Part shown: piece by piece, positions 34,533-43,132 of the stretch
Layout of the letters: each line of letters begins with the position of its first letter
How positions within the stretch are numbered: the stretch's first letter is position 1
Source of the DNA: Mycobacterium paraterrae
GTDB lineage: Bacteria > Actinomycetota > Actinomycetes > Mycobacteriales > Mycobacteriaceae
Length of the DNA stretch: 64,000 nt
NCBI RefSeq assembly: GCF_022430545.2
Contig: NZ_CP092488.2
Location: forward strand, 1,364,001 to 1,428,000
Direction: 5' to 3'
Translations under genes and position numbers: made by a program
Notes under the pieces: model-generated
Told to the model about the DNA's origin: nothing
Database searches by the model: none
The model's input: the letters and a program-made list of their open reading frames with translations, nothing else

Positions 34533-34829
34533 TGGCCTTTCGCAGGCTAGTTGGTCGGAGCCGTGACGTGACGACCCGTCACAGTGTGTCAGCGGCGCGC
34601 CACCGACGGCTGTTTCGATTTGAGACAGTTCGGCGGGCTCTATCCGGCTCCGGCAGACAGCAAGGCGACTGCCGCCCTGCTCTGCAGGTGTTCACGTCGA
34701 CCGACGACGTCGAGCTTCGACACAGGTAATCGGTACGTCCCATAGAGGTAGGTGGCCATGCACTGGGGTGAACCTTCCGGTGGCGCGGCCTGCTCCGGGG
34801 CGTGGAACTCGGTAGCGCGCTGGGTTTTA

Positions 34830-34958
34830 GCAGCAACTCACAGCCTTCCCGAAAATGGTATACGGATCGACACCAGCGTCCTGCAGCTTGATCGCCATGC
34901 ACAATCCCGACACGCCTGCACCGATGATTGCGACTTTCACGGGCCGTTGTTCTGTCAT
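34830..34958 (-). pseudogene. N-terminal fragment of a second FAD monooxygenase
   Basis: ATG 34958 opens MTEQRPVKVAIIGAGVSGLC and MAIKLQDAGVDPYTIFGKA, the FAD-binding start of a Baeyer-Villiger/flavin monooxygenase, then stops at about 34830. Relatives have FEKADEVGGTW after TIF. The rest of the gene is not found downstream. Further short remnants toward 34600 are not assignable. Confidence 0.6.
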
Positions 34959-35083
34959 CTCTACCCCCTAAATCGAAGTGCCACTTGCTCGTATGGACAA
35001 GTCCAATTCGGCCCAATGCTGGCAAACACGCTGACCGCCCGACGCGACGACCATGATCTGAACCCCGCACCCATCGACGTGGT

Positions 35084-35659
35084 CTAGCCAGTGGGAGGTC
35101 GAGCACCTTCGGGGGGCCACGCGTCGATGCCATCTTCGAGCGGAACGTTCAAGGACCGCAGCAGGGCGGAGAACAGCCGCCAATTTCCGATCGCGGCGAC
35201 GAGTTCGACGAGCATAGCTTCGTTCCCGCGCAATGCTCGTTGACAGGCGGTCCATGTCTCATCCGAGATCGTGCCGTCGCGCAAGGTCTCGTCGGTCGCC
35301 GCCAGTACCGCCCGCTCAACTTCGCCGAAGTGGTTGGTGTTTCGCCAGTCCCGCACCCCGAGCAGGTCATGCTCGGGCACGTCGAGCAACCGGGCAACCC
35401 TCCAGTGTTGTGTCCATTCATAGACCGAGCCAGTGACCCAGCCGATCCGCATGATGATCAGCTCGCGCAACCGCGCATCCAGCACGCCCTTCCATAGCAA
35501 TGCCTCCAGCATTCCGTTCAAGGCGACCGCCACACCGGGTTGATGGAGAGCGATACGGAAAACCGACAATTCGGCCATGCCCTCCGGAATTCCGCATTCG
35601 GCGGCGCGCTGGCGCGCGTCCGCCGGACTGAGCATTTCAACCCGATTTCCCTTACTCAC
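35084..35659 (-). CDS. Carboxymuconolactone decarboxylase-family protein
   Basis: From GTG 35659 (GAGAGG upstream) the protein has 191 residues. The CMD/AhpD-like helices include GMLEALLWKGVLDARLRELI near residue 50 and VYEWTQHWRVARLLDVPEHD near 82, with the Glu/His pattern of the non-peroxidase members rather than CxxC. It begins 25 bases after the alcohol dehydrogenase stop and closes the three-gene minus-strand operon. Its reaction is unknown. Confidence 0.82.
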   Translation of the reverse strand: MSKGNRVEMLSPADARQRAAECGIPEGMAELSVFRIALHQPGVAVALNGMLEALLWKGVLDARLRELIIMRIGWVTGSVYEWTQHWRVARLLDVPEHDLLGVRDWRNTNHFGEVERAVLAATDETLRDGTISDETWTACQRALRGNEAMLVELVAAIGNWRLFSALLRSLNVPLEDGIDAWPPEGARPPTG

Positions 35660-35684
35660 AATGGATCCTCTCGGTTGGACGCGG

Positions 35685-36782
35685 TCAGACAGTGGGCGCA
35701 AAGACATTGTGCAAGGCGGGAGAGTGCTCCGGATCGGCTCCGGCGAGGGCGTCGAGCAACCGCGGCAAGCCCGCGAATCCCGTGACTTCTCTAGACAACT
35801 CGGCAAATGGCCAGCGCCCCGACACCAGTAATTCGATGGCGCTCCGGTAGGCGGGGTAGTCGACCCCCAGGGAGCCAAAGACGCGCAACTCTTTGAAGAC
35901 GAGGAGGTCCGGCTCGAATCCCGGTGCACCCCCGCCGCCACGGGTGCCGGCAACCACCACGCGTCCGCCGGGCTGCGCAAGTGCGACGGCGTCCGCAAAG
36001 GCGCCTGGTGCCTTCGCCGTAACGTCGACGACCACGTCAGCTAGCCTGCCGGTGGCCCGTTGCAGCGCCTGCACGGGGTCATCCTGGGTGACGTCGATGG
36101 TCAAGTCCACGCCGAAGTTGCGTGCTGCGGCCAAACGAGGCCGGTCGCGAGGACCTAGTCCGGTCATCGCGACGAACTTCGCACCGGCCTCCTTTGCTGC
36201 CACGGCCGCGCAGATCCCGCGAATTCCTGGCCCGAGGACGACCACGACGTCGCCCGGCTGCGTCTCAGGCAACGTGACTGCCCACTTAATCCCTGCGCCA
36301 AGTGGGTTGAACAAGGTCGCGAGGATCGGATCGAGTCCGTCCGGGATGGGCAAGAGCATGGAATCGAACGGTAAGTGGAGGTGGGTTGCATAACCGCCCC
36401 ACAGCCCAGGCGCGATTTCTACGTCGACGAAGCCAAACATCGTGGCGAGCCCGTTGCGCACGCACCTGCGATACTCGCCGTGGCGGCACTCGTCGCACTC
36501 TCTGCATGATCGGAATACCTCGACCGCGAGTCGCTGACCCGGAGACACGCCCCAACGCGCTTGAGCAGCATCGCCAACTTCCTCGATGACGCCGACCACT
36601 TCGTGTCCGGGGATGAAGGCAAAATCGGCAGGCAGGTGTCCGTCGAACTGTTCGTGGTCGGTTCCGCAGAGCCCGCATGCCTCAATCCGAAGGAGCCCGG
36701 ACTCGTCATCGACGCGGGGCACCGCGAGGTTGCGCCGCTCGAGGGTGCGCGGCTTGATCAAGACGAGCGCGTCGGCGTTCAC
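35685..36782 (-). CDS. Zinc-dependent MDR alcohol dehydrogenase
   Basis: This 365-residue enzyme shows GLCGTDHEQFDG near residue 37, GHEVVGVIEEVGD near 58, a structural zinc group CRECDECRHGEYRRC near 92 and the cofactor loop VVLGPGIRGICAAVA near 177. It belongs to the Tdh/sorbitol-dehydrogenase branch. Its ATG overlaps the stop of the thiolase-like gene by four bases. Substrate is open; an alcohol or hydroxyacyl intermediate fits the setting. Confidence 0.85.
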   Translation of the reverse strand: MNADALVLIKPRTLERRNLAVPRVDDESGLLRIEACGLCGTDHEQFDGHLPADFAFIPGHEVVGVIEEVGDAAQARWGVSPGQRLAVEVFRSCRECDECRHGEYRRCVRNGLATMFGFVDVEIAPGLWGGYATHLHLPFDSMLLPIPDGLDPILATLFNPLGAGIKWAVTLPETQPGDVVVVLGPGIRGICAAVAAKEAGAKFVAMTGLGPRDRPRLAAARNFGVDLTIDVTQDDPVQALQRATGRLADVVVDVTAKAPGAFADAVALAQPGGRVVVAGTRGGGGAPGFEPDLLVFKELRVFGSLGVDYPAYRSAIELLVSGRWPFAELSREVTGFAGLPRLLDALAGADPEHSPALHNVFAPTV

Positions 36783-38272
36783 GACAGTTCGAACTCGACG
36801 TGTTCGTCCCCGCCGCGAACGGTGACCGGGTGCCCGACCATCATTTCCTTTGACATAGCGATTGCCACCTCTGCCTCGTCGTTGCGCGCCGCGACGCGGC
36901 GGCCGTCGGTCAAGCGTGCGAACACCGGCACCCAGGACGGTCCGTGGTCGCGGTCGTGCACCACCGTGTACCCGTCTATCGTCGCCCTTCCAGTAGCGTC
37001 TGCGAGCGAAGCGACCGCAAGCGACGTGGCGTCGATTGTGGACTGTGCCTGGACCATGTCAGGTGTCTGCCATCCGTTTGGCGGCGGCGTGGCCGACCAC
37101 AGACCCAACGAGTGCTTGGTGATGTACCAGCCAACCCCGGACACGAGCCCGACCGCATCCGGCTCACTTCGGCAGCGTCGTACCATTTCCGCGATCGAAT
37201 GGCTGACGTAGTTGTTGCCGGGTCCCCCGTGATACGGCAATCCGCCCGTCACCGTGAATCCGCGGGCGTCCGCCGTATCGAGATCGAAGGCGTCGATCGC
37301 CGCCTCGACCGCGGAAGGAAAGCACGAGTAGAAATCGAACCATGTGACGTCGTCGATGGAGAGTCTGCTGGCATCGAGCGCCGCGTCGCCCGCGGCCTTG
37401 ATTCCCGCTGAACGGCCCAGATCCGGACGCTGGAGTGGGTAGTACACGTCATTGCAAGTGGCCGCCGACCATGGAAAGACCCATCGATCACGCGGCACCC
37501 GAAGTTCTTCCGCGACTTCGGCCGCCACGAGGACGAAGGCGGCCGCCATGTCGACGGCGATGATGCTGTTGAGCAGCTTGGGATACGGCTCGCACACCAT
37601 TCGGTTAGCCGGTGAGACCGCACTGAGCTCATCGGCGCTATAGGAGCGGGGAAACCAAGACTTTTCTGGATGTCGTGACGCCTCGAGTGTGAACGGAGCC
37701 ATCAAACCGCCCAACCAGCGGCGTTGTTCGTCGAAGGTTCTGCCCGCCCGTGCCGCCATCGCCGACTCGAAGATGGGATACACCTGGTGGGGCCAGTACA
37801 ACCCGGCGCGCATCTCCGATTCGCTGAGTCCCGGGCGTGCGTCACCCAACGATTCGTCGCGTCGCGCAACGGCCGTCGGATCCAGCGGCGCGTCACTCGA
37901 GGTGATCCTGCGAGCTGACGCGCCGCTCTCTGCCCCGACTATCAATACGGCGTCGCTGTCACCGCGCCAAATACGATTGCCCAGTCTCTCGACCAGATAC
38001 TGGGGCGTGTTTCCGCCGACCGGACAGCTGATGCGATGTTGCGGAGTAAGCCCGGTGGTTTCTGCAATTCTCGACGCGGGGTTGTCGCGCGGAATGAGCA
38101 GAATGCCGGGCGTCGCCACGGTATCGATCCGCCGTCCGATCTCGGCGCCGGCATCTTGCAGTGCTCGGCGAGCGGCCTCTGAAGCCAAATCGATGGGATC
38201 GGCGACACTTTTGCCGCGACGTGTCAACTCGCCGACTCCGACGACAACGGGAGTGCGTGGCGAAAAGGTCAC
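36779..38272 (-). CDS. Thiolase-like acetyl-CoA acetyltransferase family protein
   Basis: This 497-residue protein has a thiolase fold in its first about 390 residues (VVVGVGELTRRGK, GAESGASARRI, GLPYHGGPGNNYVSHSIAEM with the second active-site His) and a C-terminal OB-like extension (GYTVVHDRDHGPSWVPVFAR). At the usual nucleophile position it reads ISCPVGGNTPQ rather than NxCxS, so ordinary thiolysis is uncertain. It is the first gene of the minus-strand operon with the dehydrogenase and the CMD protein, all closely spaced. Confidence 0.8.
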   Translation of the reverse strand: MTFSPRTPVVVGVGELTRRGKSVADPIDLASEAARRALQDAGAEIGRRIDTVATPGILLIPRDNPASRIAETTGLTPQHRISCPVGGNTPQYLVERLGNRIWRGDSDAVLIVGAESGASARRITSSDAPLDPTAVARRDESLGDARPGLSESEMRAGLYWPHQVYPIFESAMAARAGRTFDEQRRWLGGLMAPFTLEASRHPEKSWFPRSYSADELSAVSPANRMVCEPYPKLLNSIIAVDMAAAFVLVAAEVAEELRVPRDRWVFPWSAATCNDVYYPLQRPDLGRSAGIKAAGDAALDASRLSIDDVTWFDFYSCFPSAVEAAIDAFDLDTADARGFTVTGGLPYHGGPGNNYVSHSIAEMVRRCRSEPDAVGLVSGVGWYITKHSLGLWSATPPPNGWQTPDMVQAQSTIDATSLAVASLADATGRATIDGYTVVHDRDHGPSWVPVFARLTDGRRVAARNDEAEVAIAMSKEMMVGHPVTVRGGDEHVEFELS

Positions 38273-38655
38273 GAGGTTACGTCACTTCCAAGGTCAACGT
38301 CTCCACTTGTGACACATCTTCGACAGTGTCACAGAGTGATCGCGGAAGACAACTGCCCATTCACTTCGTGTCCGGACGAATGGATCGCCGGGACAGTCCC
38401 GATCGTGGCGCCAAAGCTCGAACGCGTTCGTCCCAGTCAACGCGGATACCAGGTGGGCTCGGGGTGCACAACCACATCCTCGAGCAGGTAGTGAACCGCC
38501 AGCAGTCGACAGCTACAGTGTTAATGCCGAATAACCTTCGGCACTCCCCGCCAACTATCAGGGAATCCTAGCGTGAGCACCTCGATCTCATCCTTTCTTC
38601 GAATATCTGTCTCGGCGGCCCGTGGTCGTGAACATCTATCAGAAAGTGAGCTGAC
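38273..38655. other. Divergent intergenic region without a gene
   Basis: This 380-base region separates the minus-strand thiolase-like operon from the plus-strand MaoC operon. Apart from the palindrome at 38308 I see no feature in it. Confidence 0.6.
38308..38333. promoter_or_regulatory. Palindromic operator candidate TGTGACAC-N10-GTGTCACA
   Basis: Perfect eight-base arms are separated by ten bases, 36 bases upstream of the thiolase-like start at 38272 and 323 bases before the MaoC start. It contains TGTCACA but no CGTC at the spacing expected for ECF41, so a dimeric repressor seems more likely. No regulator gene is adjacent. Confidence 0.5.
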
Positions 38656-39114
38656 ATGCCGATAGACACCGGCTTGATCGGAAAGACCATGCCCGAGCTT
38701 GTCATGACGATTGAGGCTGGCAGGCTGCAACTTTTCGCCGAAGCCACCGGGCAAACCGACCCGGTTTACCTAGACCGTGAAGCCGCCAAGGCCGCTGGGC
38801 ACCCTGATCTCCCGGTTCCGCCGACGTTTCTCTTCGCGATCGAACTTGAACAGCCGGATCCGTTCGCATTTCTTGCCGAACTCGGGGTGGATCTGCGTAG
38901 CGTCCTCCACGGAGAACAAGCGTTCACGTACCACTCCGTGGCGCATGCCGGAGACACACTAGTCGCTAAAACGCGTATCGCCGACGTATACACCAAGAAG
39001 GGCGGCGCTTTGGAGTTCATCGTCAAAGTCACCGAAATATCCAAAGACGACGGAACCGCGGTCGCTGAGATGACCAACGTCGTCGTCATGCGCAACCTGC
39101 CAGGCTCGAAATGA
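38656..39114 (+). CDS. MaoC-like dehydratase, FAS1-type N-terminal family (HadA/HadC-like)
   Basis: This 152-residue hot-dog protein reads GLIGKTMPELVMTIEAGRLQ, FAEATGQTDPVYLDREAAKA and FTYHSVAHAGDTLVAKTRIA, the pattern of the non-catalytic or accessory MaoC_dehydratase_N family. Partners of this kind pair with a catalytic R-hydratase, and the next gene (39136) has that sequence. They are 21 bases apart. Together they would hydrate or dehydrate an enoyl-CoA. Confidence 0.83.
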   Translation: MPIDTGLIGKTMPELVMTIEAGRLQLFAEATGQTDPVYLDREAAKAAGHPDLPVPPTFLFAIELEQPDPFAFLAELGVDLRSVLHGEQAFTYHSVAHAGDTLVAKTRIADVYTKKGGALEFIVKVTEISKDDGTAVAEMTNVVVMRNLPGSK

Positions 39115-39135
39115 CCCTCGAATGGAGAAAATGAG

Positions 39136-39537
39136 ATGACCACCACAGACACGATCACGGTCGGCACCGAGCTACCGCCACTGGTTTTGCCTCCGATCTC
39201 ACGCACTACGCTGGCTCTGTTCGCCGGCGCGTCCGGCGACCACAACCCGATACACATCGACATCGACGTGGCCAAGTCTGCGGGGCTCGAAGATGTTTTC
39301 GCGCACGGCATGTTGTCGATGGCCTACCTGGGTCGTTTGTTGACAAACTGGGTGCCTCAGGAGCGGATCCGCTCGTTCCGCGTGCGGTTCGCTGCGGTCA
39401 CCCCGGTATGCGGCATCATCACCTGCACCGGCCGCGTGACATCGGTAGATGGGGGCAACGCGACACTCGAAGTAAAGACGGCATTGGACGACGGATCGGT
39501 CACCCTCGTCGGCGATGCGGTCGTGGTTATTGATTGA
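39136..39537 (+). CDS. MaoC-family R-specific hydratase (HadB-like)
   Basis: This 133-residue single hot-dog protein has the hydratase 2 motif FAGASGDHNPIHIDIDVAKS with Asp/His near residues 34-39, and AHGMLSMAYLGRLLTNW. It likely forms a heterodimer with the product of 38656. GAATGGAGAAAATGAG upstream supports ATG 39136. The third MaoC gene follows after 160 bases. Confidence 0.85.
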   Translation: MTTTDTITVGTELPPLVLPPISRTTLALFAGASGDHNPIHIDIDVAKSAGLEDVFAHGMLSMAYLGRLLTNWVPQERIRSFRVRFAAVTPVCGIITCTGRVTSVDGGNATLEVKTALDDGSVTLVGDAVVVID

Positions 39538-39700
39538 CTCGAATGTGTCATCAGAGTCTCAAGCCGCGGCCTGAAACCGAGTATGACGACACCGCTGGAC
39601 CCGGGGCACATCGGCCTCCCGCAGAGCCAGGGCGATGTAGACGGGCACCACCGAATAGTCTCCCCATCAAGGGCGTCAGCGACTCGACGAAAGGCCTCTC

Positions 39701-40204
39701 ATGACCTCAGCCCACCCATCCAGCGCCGAAGTCGAACCACTGGTTCGCGGCCGGACATGGGAAGAAATGACGGCAGGTTTTGTTTTCAAGACCGCGAAGC
39801 GCACCGTCACCGAGTCCGACCTCACGACGTTCACCAACCTCGGCGGTTTCAACGAACCGTTGTTCTACGACGCGTCACACGCCGCCGCCGGCGGATACCG
39901 AGGCAGGCTGGTCCCCGGCGCTCTGATCTACTGCATTGCAGAGGGTTTGATCGTGCAGACCAACTTGCTCAACGGCACGGGCCTGGCGTTCATGCACATG
40001 GAACTGTCGGTCAAGCGGCCTGTGTACGTCGGCGACACCGTCCTCGCCCTCTGCACCGTCACGGAGTCGCGCCCGTCGAGCAAACCTGGTCGCGGCGTCG
40101 TCACCGCGACCGTCAGCGTCCGCAACCAGCGCGACGACGAGGTTCTGGTGTACACCCCGGTTCGGCTCATTCGCGGCGCGGACTTCGTCGAGGGCGACAA
40201 CTGA
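39701..40204 (+). CDS. MaoC-family dehydratase
   Basis: This 167-residue hot-dog protein (VRGRTWEEMTAGFVFKTAKR, FTNLGGFNEPLFYDASHAAA, GRLVPGALIYCIAEGLIVQT) resembles MaoC acyl-CoA hydratases of the MCH/mesaconyl type by layout. The Asp/His catalytic pair is replaced by N-E around GGFNEPLFYD, so catalysis is uncertain. It is downstream of the MaoC pair on the same strand. Confidence 0.78.
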   Translation: MTSAHPSSAEVEPLVRGRTWEEMTAGFVFKTAKRTVTESDLTTFTNLGGFNEPLFYDASHAAAGGYRGRLVPGALIYCIAEGLIVQTNLLNGTGLAFMHMELSVKRPVYVGDTVLALCTVTESRPSSKPGRGVVTATVSVRNQRDDEVLVYTPVRLIRGADFVEGDN

Positions 40205-40728
40205 AATCGTCTCCACCGGAGCATCTTTGGTGTCTCCGTCAACTCGGGACCAGGGTCGCCCGGCGTTCGCGAGGCCCGACGTCCCGGCGTCGCAAGGTGG
40301 CATCGACGCCCGCACAATGGAGTACGTCGGCCGTGGCCGAGATCTCCGACCGCCCAAACCACAACCGCGGGACAAGTATCCGAACTCGGCGCTAGACGAT
40401 GGTCGGTGTATCTTCGGGTACTGCGTGAATCTTGATGGTTTCCAATATGATCCAGGGTGGCCGGCTAACCGTGAGCAAGCCAACTCCTGCGCCTGTCCAC
40501 GGGGCGCAGCAGCGCCGGCGACGCGTGGTCCGACAGGGTCTCGGCATGCGGAGAAAGAAACAACGAACCCACTCCGCGCATTTAGACGCCCCACCGTGAT
40601 CCGACCCGGGCGCCGGTGCGCATCCGTTACGATGCCAGCACGCGATCTAAACTTCGCAAGCTTAGTCGGAGGCCCGCTGCCCCACCCACCGAATGAGCAG
40701 CCGTCCTTGACGATGCAGAGGTGAATTT
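40205..40728. other. Stretch without a recognised gene
   Basis: About 520 bases follow the third MaoC gene. The frames present are low in hydrophobic residues and have no motifs. It ends at the short hydratase fragment at 40729. Confidence 0.5.
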
Positions 40729-40815
40729 ATGACGAACTACGACGACTTTCCGAGCCTGCGCTTCGAACCCACCGACGACGCCGTACTGCATGTCGTGTTA
40801 GACCGCAAAGGTTGA
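40729..40815 (+). pseudogene. Truncated enoyl-CoA hydratase N-terminus
   Basis: A 28-codon frame, MTNYDDFPSLRFEPTDDAVL followed by HVVLDRKG, has the exact look of a hydratase first beta-strand (the next residues should be PLNAV), then stops at TGA 40813. It lies just seven bases before the complete hydratase at 40823. It is probably a deletion scar of a neighbouring echA copy, or possibly a short leader ORF. Confidence 0.55.
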
Positions 40816-40822
40816 CTGACCC

Positions 40823-41602
40823 ATGTCCACCAGGATCGCCACCCGCATTGACGGCGCAGTGGCCTGGCTCAAACTCGACGGCGCCGACCGGCTCAATGCC
40901 ATCGGCACGCAGACCTACACCGATCTCGCCGCCGCGATACGCACGCTGGAGTCACAAACCTCGGTGCGTGCAGTGATCGTGCACGGCTCCGGCAGGGCAT
41001 TCTGTGCGGGCGCCGACATCGCTGAGATTCAAACCTTCAGCGGCCGTAACGATTTCACGGCCTTCCTCCGTGGTTTCACCGATGCACTCGACGTCCTCGT
41101 CGCCAGCCCACTACCCGTGATCGCCGCAATCCACGGCAGCACGCTGGGCGGCGGCCTCGAACTGGCGATGGCATGCGACCTGAGGGTCGCGACACCCGAC
41201 GCCACCCTCGGACTTCCCGAGGCCAAACTCGGCGTGCTCCCAGGAGCGGGTGGCACGCAACGACTGCCGCGACTCATCCCCGTCGGCGTAGCCGCCGAGA
41301 TGCTAATGCTGGGCAACTTCATCGACGGCGAGCGGGCCCACGCCCTCGGACTGGTGAACCGGCTCTCCCGCGCCGACACTCTGCTCGAGACGGCAGGTGG
41401 CATCGCTGCGCAATTGGCTACTGGCGCAGCACGAGTCGCGTCGGTAACGAAGTCTCTCCTGCTGCAGACGGCCCAACTATCGACGGCAGAGGGAATTCAA
41501 TGCGAACGCGACGCGGTTGCGGACCTCTTCGCCACTGCCGACGGACGCGAGGGCTTCCGCGCCTTCACCGAACGCCGCTCCCCGACCTTCGACACAAGCT
41601 GA
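40823..41602 (+). CDS. Enoyl-CoA hydratase (EchA family)
   Basis: This 259-residue crotonase has GADRLNAIGTQ near residue 22, GSGRAFCAGADIAEIQ near 55, AIHGSTLGGGLELAMACDLR near 100, and the two catalytic Glu positions in LPEAKLGVLPGAGGTQRLPR near 135, so it is a likely true hydratase. The C-terminus GREGFRAFTERRSPTF is typical. It runs away from the convergent acyl-CoA dehydrogenase at 41832. Confidence 0.9.
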   Translation: MSTRIATRIDGAVAWLKLDGADRLNAIGTQTYTDLAAAIRTLESQTSVRAVIVHGSGRAFCAGADIAEIQTFSGRNDFTAFLRGFTDALDVLVASPLPVIAAIHGSTLGGGLELAMACDLRVATPDATLGLPEAKLGVLPGAGGTQRLPRLIPVGVAAEMLMLGNFIDGERAHALGLVNRLSRADTLLETAGGIAAQLATGAARVASVTKSLLLQTAQLSTAEGIQCERDAVADLFATADGREGFRAFTERRSPTFDTS

Positions 41603-41831
41603 CGTGACGTGGTCGACACATAGACAAGCGACCGAAACGTCTCGGAATCGGGCCAGGTTCCCGCAACGAACGGCCCAGGGTTGGGTCGGAACATCACCCT
41701 CGCCTACTCAACCGCCTTCACCTACTCGACGGCAGAGGACTTCGGCAGAACGGGCTTGCCGTTTGCTCACCGATTGGAGGTTCGTCCGTCGGAGGTCCGA
41801 TCAGTCCGGATCGGAGCTTGCCGCGGTTGGC

Positions 41832-43016
41832 TCAGAGGCCGATCCGCTTCGCGATGATCTCCTTCATGATTTCGGTGGTGCCGCCGCCGATACCCAGGAT
41901 TCGCGAGTCGCGGTAGTGGCGTTCGACCTCGGTCTCGCGCAGATAGCCCATGCCTCCATAGAGCTGCACAGCTGTATCGACGGCAAGGGCGCAGGCCTCC
42001 ACGGCCTGGTTCTTTGCCATCGAGACCATTCGAACGTCAGTGTCACCCGCGATGATGCGATCAACAGCGGCTCGGGTGTAGGTGCGCGCCACATCTACGG
42101 CGGTGGCCATGTCGACGATCTTGTGCCGCACAACCTGACGGGTCGAGAGCGGACGGCCGAAGGTCTCGCGCTGCTTGACCCACTCCAGCGTCAGGTCGAG
42201 GCAGCGCTGGGCGGTCGCGTAGCACTGTACGGCGATAAACGCACGCTCTACCTGGAACTGCTGCATGATCTGCAGAAAGCCGCTGCCTTCCGGACCTACC
42301 AGGTTGGCTACCGGCACCCGGACGTCCGAGAAACCGAGCTCGGCGGTGTCGGAGCACAGCCAGCCCATCTTCCTGAGGGTGCGTGAGACTGCAAAGCCCT
42401 CGGTACCGCGCTCCACTACCAACAACGAGATGCCAGGCGCCCCTGGGCCGCCCGTGCGCACGGCGGTGGTGACGAAATCGGCCCGAACTGCCGAGGTGAT
42501 GAATAGTTTCGCGCCGTTGACCACGTACTCGTCGCCATCGAGCCGTGCGGTGGTCCGAATGCCGGCGACGTCGGAACCCGTATCGGGCTCGGTGATGCCG
42601 AGGCTGCCGATCTTCTCACCGGCGAGTGTCGGCGCCACGAACTTGCGGATCTGCTCGGGATCGCCGTGTGCAGCCATGTGTGGAAGGGCGATGTTGTGCG
42701 TAAGCAGGCTGGCTAAGACACCTGACGAGGCGCCGGCCTCCAGCACGGCTTCGGTGAGTAACACCAGGTCACGCAGGTCGCCGCCGGAGCCGCCGACGTC
42801 TTCCGCGAAACCGATGCCCAACAAGCCCACGGCGGCTGCGCTGCGGTGCAGATCGCGGGGCAACTCACCGGCCTCCTCCCACGCTTCAAGATGGGGGATG
42901 ATTTCCTTTCGGGTGAACGACGTGGCCAGGTCACGCAACGAGATGCGCTCCGGCGTCGTCCACGGATCCACTGCGGCGTAACTCGCTTCGCGGTCTTGCG
43001 GCTTAATCATGGTCAT
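41832..43016 (-). CDS. Acyl-CoA dehydrogenase (FadE family)
   Basis: This 394-residue flavoprotein has SLGITEPDTGSDVAGIRTTA near residue 140, VNGAKLFITSAVRADFVTTA near 165 and the C-terminal YGGMGYLRETEVERHYRDSR and GIGGGTTEIMKEIIAKRIGL. It resembles isovaleryl/short branched-chain types by eye. It is divergent from the carboxylase operon across 116 bases holding the shared GTTA...GCTAACG motif, so the two are probably co-regulated. Confidence 0.9.
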   Translation of the reverse strand: MTMIKPQDREASYAAVDPWTTPERISLRDLATSFTRKEIIPHLEAWEEAGELPRDLHRSAAAVGLLGIGFAEDVGGSGGDLRDLVLLTEAVLEAGASSGVLASLLTHNIALPHMAAHGDPEQIRKFVAPTLAGEKIGSLGITEPDTGSDVAGIRTTARLDGDEYVVNGAKLFITSAVRADFVTTAVRTGGPGAPGISLLVVERGTEGFAVSRTLRKMGWLCSDTAELGFSDVRVPVANLVGPEGSGFLQIMQQFQVERAFIAVQCYATAQRCLDLTLEWVKQRETFGRPLSTRQVVRHKIVDMATAVDVARTYTRAAVDRIIAGDTDVRMVSMAKNQAVEACALAVDTAVQLYGGMGYLRETEVERHYRDSRILGIGGGTTEIMKEIIAKRIGL

Positions 43017-43092
43017 CTGGGCGCGCTCCTGACGTTGAGCATCCGGGGAGGTAGCGCTCCGTACTTCGCGCCGACCCCATTGTCATCGGATG

Positions 43093-43119
43093 TTACTAAC
43101 CGCTAACGTAGCCGGTTAG
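43093..43119. promoter_or_regulatory. GTTAnTnnCnGCTAACG motif upstream of carboxylase operon
   Basis: GTTACTAACCGCTAACG (about 43092-43108) matches GTTAGTGGCTGCTAACG upstream of the gene at 54841 at 12 of 17 positions, including GCTAACG. It overlaps an inverted repeat CTAAC-N7-GTTAG (43103-43119). It lies about 25 bases before ATG 43133 and 76 bases before the divergent fadE start. Confidence 0.5.
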
Positions 43120-43132
43120 GAGATCGACGTCG

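Noticed and set aside
38327..38360. ECF41 promoter at TGTCACA near 38327
   Set aside because: No CGTC lies 16-17 bases downstream on either strand, so the site is better read as a repressor operator.
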